A stretch of 24,681 nucleotides of DNA from a virus. A program made the position numbers and the translations under genes. Where the stretch lies: the IMG/VR virus record IMGVR_UViG_3300037041_001183, positions 1 to 24,681 of that record; one strand, 5' to 3'. This document shows positions 6,920-12,325 of this stretch, piece by piece. The notes beneath the pieces were generated by a model. That model worked only from the letters and a program-made list of their open reading frames with translations, was not told where the DNA came from and searched no databases. Within the stretch, counting starts at the first letter, position 1. Each line of letters starts with the position of its first letter.

Positions 6920-7060
6920 TCATGATCCCCCTCGTTCGTAGAGTACGAACAAAGCGTCTATGGTATTCGACAAAGATCCGGATGCCCCGCAAAATGTGAA
7001 ATGACCTGCTTTGCTTAGTAAAGCGTCGTGCGTGGATTTTCGTATTTTGACTTCTATCAT
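6920..7060 (-). CDS. Small RHH/VapB-like protein (46 aa) inside the tail module
   Basis: A 46-codon frame from ATG at 7060 to TGA at 6920-6922. The sequence starts MIEVKIRKSTHDALLSKAG and ends SLSNTIDALFVLYERGGS. A short beta strand, a helix, and a second helix beginning with 'SLSNTID' follow the ribbon-helix-helix layout of archaeal VapB/CopG-type regulators. It lies in the 192-base gap between the lectin-like gene and the Tal-like gene, with GGGGAA just before the ATG. A perfect inverted repeat lies inside its coding sequence. No toxin partner is adjacent. It may be a stand-alone regulator or just a small structural protein that mimics the pattern. Confidence 0.52.
   Translation of the reverse strand: MIEVKIRKSTHDALLSKAGHFTFCGASGSLSNTIDALFVLYERGGS
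6934..6950. repeat. Perfect inverted repeat, 7-bp arms
   Basis: GTTCGTA-GAG-TACGAAC is a perfect palindrome with a three-base centre. It lies at the end of the RHH-like gene, 34 bases before the Tal start. It could be an operator for a dimeric regulator or an RNA hairpin controlling Tal translation. There is no T-run after it on the minus strand, so it is not a classical terminator. Confidence 0.5.
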
Positions 7061-7092
7061 TTCCCCATCCGGGTCATCTCATTTATTTCTAC

Positions 7093-8226
7093 TTACTTGT
7101 AACAAGCCCGCCCGCCAACAGCCGCATCGACATACGACGCAGCAACATACGCATTCACAAAGAAAGCGCCCGCACCCGCCGCATAACCCCAATGGCCACC
7201 GAATATCACCGCTCTGTTTCCAGTCCACGAGTACCCTGTATCGCAGAGGTAGGTGTTAAAGGAGGCGTTAGTAACCTGCGTTGCCGCGATGAACAGGTAA
7301 TCATACGTGCTGGAATAGATCGGGAGAGCTGCTTCTTCTCCATAGATTGTCGCCATGTTCAATCCGGTGTCAACGTAGGGATGCTCATACGTACCGCTAT
7401 CGTTGAATCCGTGATTGGCGATCCAGACGCGGCGTTCGAGTAGTTTTATACCATCGAACCACTTGTAAATATTCCCCCAGAAGTTCTCAATGCCGAATAT
7501 GCTGAACGACGCCAATCCCGCGCCCTGCGTAGATTCTCCTGACCCGTTGCCGGTATCTACACTCCCCGATCCAACTCCTGCGGTGAATCCGGTATTGCAG
7601 GCAGAGGTAGTATCCACTCGCCCTCGGTATACTGACTGCGAGTTGAGCGTGCAGTTCCTGATGATGAACAGTAACTGGATTGCAGAGACCGTGTTCCAGT
7701 CAATCAACTCCCAACCGGTCCCTCTTGCCCGGGCTCGTGTGCGGAACGTTGGTAGATCCTGCGATACGCCCAGTGCAACCCCTGCAGTTGACAGTAATTT
7801 GTAGGGAGAGCCCGCTTCGAATGCCCCTTCAAACGCCGAGACGTAGATAAAGTTTTTATCAACTCCATCGACCACGAATGCCGGGTGGATTTTATATCCT
7901 GCCCTTGGCGATGGTGAGATCGTATACCGGTACTTGTTTGCCAGCGAGTCGTTCCGATAGTAAAACTTCGGGATCTCGACCATTACCTGATCGGTTGCAT
8001 GAGTGTATGAGAACCCTGCTTTTCCATAATATGCACTCACCACCCCGGCATCTGTCAGGTTACACCTGCTGATTGCTCCGAATAATTTATGCCCTGCCCA
8101 CATGGCAGCCGTCATTGTGATCGCGTTGCCATACTGATCTGTCTGCACGAGAGTGGGGGAGGTGTTGTTTGTCGTCCACTCCACCCCGATGGTGTTGACG
8201 TCGTAATTCGATTTGATTATCCGCAT
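7093..8226 (-). CDS. C-type-lectin-like receptor-binding protein, DGR-target-like C-terminus (377 aa)
   Basis: The chain has the hallmarks of formylglycine-generating-enzyme/C-type-lectin fold proteins used by phages as adhesins. These include an early MVEIPKFYYRND, a central block with WELIDWNTVSAIQLLFIIR (about residues 171-190), GIENFWGNIYKWFDG (about 248-262), and a final RAVIFGGHWGYAAGAG ... VGGRACYK. This last block corresponds to the site that diversity-generating retroelements mutate in related proteins. A strong AAGGAGGT site precedes ATG 8226. It follows the fibre assembly chaperone directly and is probably the tail-tip adhesin contacting the host surface. No reverse transcriptase or template repeat is in the window, so current DGR activity is unproven; a non-diversified lectin domain is the alternative. 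Confidence 0.75.
   Translation of the reverse strand: MRIIKSNYDVNTIGVEWTTNNTSPTLVQTDQYGNAITMTAAMWAGHKLFGAISRCNLTDAGVVSAYYGKAGFSYTHATDQVMVEIPKFYYRNDSLANKYRYTISPSPRAGYKIHPAFVVDGVDKNFIYVSAFEGAFEAGSPYKLLSTAGVALGVSQDLPTFRTRARARGTGWELIDWNTVSAIQLLFIIRNCTLNSQSVYRGRVDTTSACNTGFTAGVGSGSVDTGNGSGESTQGAGLASFSIFGIENFWGNIYKWFDGIKLLERRVWIANHGFNDSGTYEHPYVDTGLNMATIYGEEAALPIYSSTYDYLFIAATQVTNASFNTYLCDTGYSWTGNRAVIFGGHWGYAAGAGAFFVNAYVAASYVDAAVGGRACYK
7096..7200 (-). other. Candidate variable region (VR-like), adenine-poor
   Basis: The last 35 codons of the lectin-like gene encode GGHWGY ... GGRACYK. A hand count gives only 10 adenines in 105 coding-strand bases. Adenine-directed mutagenesis from an A-rich template repeat leaves such depletion in variable regions. 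The layout (GGxW, small and aromatic residues alternating, GGR near the end) matches known target C-termini. The template repeat is not in the window. Confidence 0.4.
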
Positions 8227-8227
8227 A

Positions 8228-8683
8228 TTACCTCCTTGAGATGGAGGGAATTATGACTGCGATTGATGCGGGAATGCTCTCGTTCAGTTTTGCCGTGCCT
8301 TCATCGGAATCGCTGTAGGTTTGTGGAAGGTCTCGCAATGACTGCCGATATGTTGCTATCGTTTTCTTCTCTTCGTCGGATAAGGGAGAGTCTGCCAGTT
8401 GGGTCCAGTCGGTTTCTTTCAGTTGTTCGTTCCTTCTCCCTCGTATGATATCCCATCTCTCTGTCTCAAGGATTTCTGCTTTTTTGGGGTCGATAACGGG
8501 CATTCCGTCTACGATAGAGACGAACCGATCACCGCTTACAACGTCCGGTTCGTTGCCGTTTGCAATCCAGTCCTCGATGTCTTTGCTGTCGTTCGGGACG
8601 ATTCGGGATTCTCCCCCGATATATTGCTGGATCACGCGATAGTTTACCTCGTCCGAATATACAAAAATATACTTGTATGTCAT
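8228..8683 (-). CDS. Tail fibre assembly chaperone-like protein (Phage_tail_APC type, 151 aa)
   Basis: The C-terminal half carries the typical signature of phage tail fibre assembly/APC proteins: RRNEQLKETDWTQLADSPLS (about residues 82-101) followed by a spacer and YRQSLRDLPQTY (about 111-122). Family knowledge: such proteins help fold or attach receptor-binding fibres and sit beside the fibre gene. This one lies between a fibre (upstream) and the lectin-like adhesin (downstream), one base from the latter's start, which fits that role. The N-terminal 75 residues are not recognised. GAGGTGAG precedes the ATG. Confidence 0.75.
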   Translation of the reverse strand: MTYKYIFVYSDEVNYRVIQQYIGGESRIVPNDSKDIEDWIANGNEPDVVSGDRFVSIVDGMPVIDPKKAEILETERWDIIRGRRNEQLKETDWTQLADSPLSDEEKKTIATYRQSLRDLPQTYSDSDEGTAKLNESIPASIAVIIPSISRR

Positions 8684-8692
8684 CTTCTCACC

Positions 8693-10105
8693 TCACGGAT
8701 GTACGAACATAATCGATACTACAAGGTCGTGTGCATCACCAGTGCCGCCTTTCTTGACGGCTATCTCAATTGCCTCTGCTGGATTGATATCATACGCCGC
8801 TGTGGCAATATCGACAACAGTTGAATACCAGGTTGCATCTGCGGCAATCGTGAGACCGTCTGCCGAAGTGTTCAGTTCTGTTGCGTTGATCAGGACCGTG
8901 GCTTTTCCATGGGTGCCGTGCGAGTCGTGGACTTTTGACCAGACTTTATACGCGACTACGTAGGATTTTGATGTTCTCCAGACAACTGCTGCGTTGAGGT
9001 CGCTGCCTATGAGGGCCGTGTTGTCAGCATCCTCGTAGTATCCATTGACCACGATATCCACCTGCTCGATTCTCGATGCATCACCCAGGGATAGTGCCGT
9101 CACATCTCCTCCAAGTGGAGCGCCTGCTACTGTCAGGAGGTTCGATGTGATCGCAGTGACCATGCCGTAATAAACCGTCCCGCCGATAGTATATTTCAGC
9201 GGAGATCCGACCGGGATTGTTGCCGTCTGATCAGTCCCCATTGTGATAGTGCTGGTGCTGGCAGGTGTCGCCGTGAAATTGGCAAGTGCTGTCCAGAATG
9301 TTGCTCCCCCAGCTGCTGTTTCCCACGTGGCGTCTCCATCTGCATCTGAAGTGAGGACTTTTCCCAAGCCAGGGGTGCCTCCTGTTATTTTGACTGCGGG
9401 TGTAGTTACGGTCCCAGTGAATGTCGGACTTGCTATTGGAGCCCGACTTGTATCTGAATCATGAACGTGGTCGCGTCTTGCGGCGACCATTGCGGATCCT
9501 GGGGCTGCCGGGCCATTCATCACGGGATTTGTTGTGTCGAATAGCGCCGCGTTTTTGTATATCGTTTCAGTATTATCAATTGCTACGACGTTTCTAAGAA
9601 GAGTTGCTGCCGGTGCAGTTGCCCGCAATAATAAGCCGTGTACCGACGTGGTCGCATTCAGATCGGTGTTGTTATCCGGCGCACCGAAATCATCGAGTTT
9701 CTGATTGGTTGCCGCTTTACCCGTATCAAGTGCCGTGAAGTTATCGCGGATCTGTTCATACACTCCTGTTGTGAACATCACTGCGATCTTTGTGCCGCTC
9801 ACCCACGCCCGGGCTATGCCTATATTGGTTTCGTGCGTGTCAGATTGCACGCCCCGGGTTATTGTCGTAAGGTTTCCCGGACCCGTTTCCGCAGAGCAAC
9901 CTGTAATCGCGATCTCTTCTGTGTATGTCTCGTCTGCATGATCGAATCCAATCACAATACCTTTTGTGATCAACTGCCCGGATGAGTCATAGAATACGTT
10001 AGTCTCTGCAACCGGGATTGAGGTTGTTTCGGTGCTGAGGATATCTCCCGTCAGCAACGTAGAAACGCTGTTCGTTTTTGCTTTTGTCAGTGTAAGATAT
10101 ACCAT
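8693..10105 (-). CDS. Tail fibre/baseplate protein (470 aa)
   Basis: I place the start at ATG 10105, 9 bases after GGAG; a TTG two codons upstream is possible but too close to that site. The first 120 or so residues form a beta-rich attachment domain (about residues 60-110 include EIAITGCSAETGPGNLTTIT and RGVQSDTH, a motif usual in phage baseplate proteins). Next come a helical link (FTALDTGKAATNQKLDD) and the fibre motif HVHDSDTSRAPIASPTFTGT with AVKITGGTPGLGKVLTSDAD (about residues 217-257), a widespread tail-fibre shaft sequence. The last 190 residues are a probable beta-sandwich tip. No enzymatic motif is seen. Confidence 0.75.
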   Translation of the reverse strand: MVYLTLTKAKTNSVSTLLTGDILSTETTSIPVAETNVFYDSSGQLITKGIVIGFDHADETYTEEIAITGCSAETGPGNLTTITRGVQSDTHETNIGIARAWVSGTKIAVMFTTGVYEQIRDNFTALDTGKAATNQKLDDFGAPDNNTDLNATTSVHGLLLRATAPAATLLRNVVAIDNTETIYKNAALFDTTNPVMNGPAAPGSAMVAARRDHVHDSDTSRAPIASPTFTGTVTTPAVKITGGTPGLGKVLTSDADGDATWETAAGGATFWTALANFTATPASTSTITMGTDQTATIPVGSPLKYTIGGTVYYGMVTAITSNLLTVAGAPLGGDVTALSLGDASRIEQVDIVVNGYYEDADNTALIGSDLNAAVVWRTSKSYVVAYKVWSKVHDSHGTHGKATVLINATELNTSADGLTIAADATWYSTVVDIATAAYDINPAEAIEIAVKKGGTGDAHDLVVSIMFVHP

Positions 10106-10107
10106 TT

Positions 10108-11313
10108 TCAAATGCTCCTGTCCTTTTTAGAGACAACAATTGTTACTGTTCTTGATCCTAATGCGTCAGTGTAGACTACCGTATTCTCTCCGGGCAACAT
10201 TGCAGGGAAATCCCCTGTGAACCCGACCATTGCATTCGCTCCGTCGTTTTTGACAGTGAAATCATTTTTATCAATGCACAAGGTTTTACCCGCCGCTAAA
10301 GTGCCCGAAAATGTGAACGTCCACGAATCAATAGCCCGGAGCACCGCATAGATATCCGCTGCCGTGTCGATCTGGGATGATAACAGATGGGGAATCAGGT
10401 ATTTCGCATAGACATCAGATTTCGTGTCAATGTGAGCGCCAAGAAGCTGAGAGAGTTCAAACCCTGCATGGATGTTTGAAGTTGTGATCAGTGTTGCTTC
10501 TGCTTCCCATGCCGCAGATAATCTCGCAGAAATGTCTGAATCAGTGTCAAGATATGCCGCCAATGCCAGTAGCAGGGCCGTATGAACATCGCTGTTTGTG
10601 TCCTCATATCCCCGTAACAGGTGGTCGAGTCTTAGCCGTGCTTCCTGATCTGTGCCGTTATCCAGAAGTCCCGTCAGGTAACCGGATAGCCGGAGCCGGG
10701 CATAGAGATCTGAAACCGTATCTTCGTGTGAAGAAAGACCGTGGTTGATTCTCAGCCGGGCATATGCATCCGTTTGTGCATCCACATATGCCGAAAATGA
10801 TAATAGTAGTGCTGCGTGGATATCTGCGGTTGTTGCGGAATATGCCGATAGGGAGAGAGTAAGGGCTAATCGTGCACCTACATCTGCATATGTGCCGGAT
10901 TGCGCTTGTGGTGTTGTTCTCGCACTCCTGCGACTGTATCCGGAGCGGCTATATTGCCACTTCCCCCAATCGGAGGGAGTGCCGGTAACCGTTCGGGTTT
11001 TCAGGAGTTGTGTGATTTGCGGGCGGGCATACGTGCTGGATTCAGTATCCACAAACACGGTTAAGTTATCATCAAGCCGGAGCCGGGCATAGATATCTAC
11101 CCCTGAATCTGAATGCGCCGATAGTGTCAGCGGAATTTTGGCATAGATATCCGAGTTCGTGTCAAAGTACGATGCAAGATTGTCGCCAATACGGAGCCGG
11201 GCTGCCTGATCAGAAAAAGAATCAAGATAGGAGGATATATTGACGGGCCATACTAACCCGCCCTGTCGGCTGTATGCTGAGCCGCGATTAAATCCATCCC
11301 TACCCCATCGCAT
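10108..11313 (-). CDS. 18/20-residue repeat protein fused to the second half of a Dit C-terminal domain (401 aa)
   Basis: Residues 1-26 are a basic Arg/Gly start (MRWGRDGFNRGSAYSRQGG). Residues about 27-330 hold some 14 copies of a repeat with the pattern 'DT.SDiyARLRL...L..y', spaced 18 or 20 residues, with one interruption at about 107-135 that resembles the N-terminus (KWQYSRSGYSRRS). Residues 331-401 (WTFTFSGTLAAGKTLCID, then GFTGDFPAMLPGENTVV, then VTIVVSKKDRSI) match the second half of the beta-sandwich C-terminal domain of siphovirus distal tail proteins. That half is missing from the distal tail protein encoded at 11753-12325. The regular Asp/Ala spacing suggests a solenoid or fibre. 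No strong ribosome binding site precedes ATG 11313. Confidence 0.75.
   Translation of the reverse strand: MRWGRDGFNRGSAYSRQGGLVWPVNISSYLDSFSDQAARLRIGDNLASYFDTNSDIYAKIPLTLSAHSDSGVDIYARLRLDDNLTVFVDTESSTYARPQITQLLKTRTVTGTPSDWGKWQYSRSGYSRRSARTTPQAQSGTYADVGARLALTLSLSAYSATTADIHAALLLSFSAYVDAQTDAYARLRINHGLSSHEDTVSDLYARLRLSGYLTGLLDNGTDQEARLRLDHLLRGYEDTNSDVHTALLLALAAYLDTDSDISARLSAAWEAEATLITTSNIHAGFELSQLLGAHIDTKSDVYAKYLIPHLLSSQIDTAADIYAVLRAIDSWTFTFSGTLAAGKTLCIDKNDFTVKNDGANAMVGFTGDFPAMLPGENTVVYTDALGSRTVTIVVSKKDRSI
10330..11235 (-). repeat. About 14 tandem 18/20-residue protein repeats
   Basis: The unit core is SDIYARLRL or a close variant (SDLYARLRLSGYLTG, TDQEARLRLDHLLRG, SDVHTALLLALAAYL, SDVYAKYLIPHLLSS). 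Units of 18 residues lose two positions after the RLRL stretch. Coding-strand DNA copies share a recurrent stretch around 'agccgggcatagatatc' on the plus strand but are diverged. Expansion probably occurred by unequal recombination in the past. Confidence 0.75.
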
Positions 11314-11328
11314 TTTTCAGCCCCGGGG

Positions 11329-11748
11329 TTATACTGTTGCCTGTGTCAATCGAACTTTGAGTTCTCCAATCGGGAACTTCACCGGGTCGTTTAACTGAAC
11401 CGAGCGGCTCACTTCCAGGGGACCACACGCGATCATGTTGCCGCCTGCTGCCAGTTGGTCGAAGATTGCCACATAATCCACTGTGCCCCATGCGGCGCCG
11501 GCAATACCGAAATCGACATCGGCAGAGTTAGCAATTGTGCCGGTTGGGCTGGAGAATGTTGCGGAGCCCCATGTGACGGCCTCCCGGGCATAGTCTGTTG
11601 CCGGGGGTGCGGCGAGTTCTGATCCTGCTCCAAGCGGGTTGCCGTTGTAAAGTGCCACGTAAACCGTGGGGCTGGTGTAGCTTGCTTTTCCCATCAGGTG
11701 ATCAAGTGCTTTCTTGATCGCAAATTCTGTGAATCCTTCATAAACCAT
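11329..11748 (-). CDS. gp80-like phage tail-associated protein (139 aa)
   Basis: The whole chain matches a short structural family common in tailed phages (often labelled gp80-like or tail fibre protein). It has an N-terminal helix (FTEFAIKKALDHLMGKASYT), then 'TVYVALYNGNP', a Gly/Ala loop with 'YAREAVTWGSATF', then 'AAWGTVDYVAIFDQLAAGGN' and 'FPIGELKVRLTQATV'. These proteins are thought to sit at the tail tip or fibre, with roles not well defined. It starts five bases after the stop of the truncated distal tail protein and is followed by the repeat protein that carries the rest of that domain. Length is typical for the family. Confidence 0.75.
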   Translation of the reverse strand: MVYEGFTEFAIKKALDHLMGKASYTSPTVYVALYNGNPLGAGSELAAPPATDYAREAVTWGSATFSSPTGTIANSADVDFGIAGAAWGTVDYVAIFDQLAAGGNMIACGPLEVSRSVQLNDPVKFPIGELKVRLTQATV

Positions 11749-11752
11749 GATT

Positions 11753-12325
11753 TCAAACCTCGTAGTAATTCGTGATAGTGAATCCAGTTATCGGGCTGGC
11801 CCCGTTGTTCTTAACGCAAATCTTAGCAGGTGTCTCGACATTGCCCGAAGAGGCAATGGTCATTGACCCCCCGCTGGTTGTAATCGCTGCACTGGTCGCG
11901 TCTTCCGGCTCGTAAGCATACGGATCGTCGGCGATCAGGTTGAGCGTAAATTCACTGCATCCTACCCATGCACGGTCAAACGGGATTTGACCAGCATATC
12001 TGACCGTATATGTAAGCGTCGGTGCGTCGTCAAAGATTAATGTGAGTTGCCGGGGTCTGCCTTGCACACCCACGAGCACCCGGGCAAACGCTCTGATGAG
12101 CGTGTCCAAGGCAGCGGCATCCGCACAGTTCCGGAAATCGCAGGGTAAGGAGAACGTGCGGGGGCCGATATCAGAGTCAAACCAATAATTGCCCGCCCTG
12201 CCGGGGATCTCTACTGTGCGGTCTCTGGTTTCTGGCAGGAATGGTTGGCCCGGGGCGTATCGTAATGTGACGCCGTAGGTGCTGCAAGGGATTCCATCGA
12301 TGGTAAAGCCTCCATTGTCGGTCAT
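11753..12325 (-). CDS. Distal tail protein (Dit), C-terminal domain cut short (190 aa)
   Basis: Residues 1-130 match the Sipho_tail (Dit N-terminal) domain: ETRDRTVEIPGRAGNYWFD (about 32-50), FSLPCDFRNCADAAALDTLI (about 58-77), FARVLVGVQGRPRQLTLIFDD (80-100), and FTLNLIADDPYAYEPE (126-141). This domain forms the hexameric ring joining tube and tip. From about residue 145 the C-terminal beta-sandwich begins (SGNVETPAKICVKNNGASPI) but the chain stops at TNYYEV, where full-length relatives continue for about 70 more residues. The missing part is found at the end of the 401-residue protein 440 bases downstream. The start overlaps the tape measure stop (ATGA). Dit identity is secure by sequence and position. 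Confidence 0.82.
   Translation of the reverse strand: MTDNGGFTIDGIPCSTYGVTLRYAPGQPFLPETRDRTVEIPGRAGNYWFDSDIGPRTFSLPCDFRNCADAAALDTLIRAFARVLVGVQGRPRQLTLIFDDAPTLTYTVRYAGQIPFDRAWVGCSEFTLNLIADDPYAYEPEDATSAAITTSGGSMTIASSGNVETPAKICVKNNGASPITGFTITNYYEV

Noticed and set aside
11321-11328. CCCCGGGG palindrome between the gp80-like gene and the repeat gene
   Set aside because: Only eight bases long, with no loop and no T-run; likely chance or a restriction-type site.
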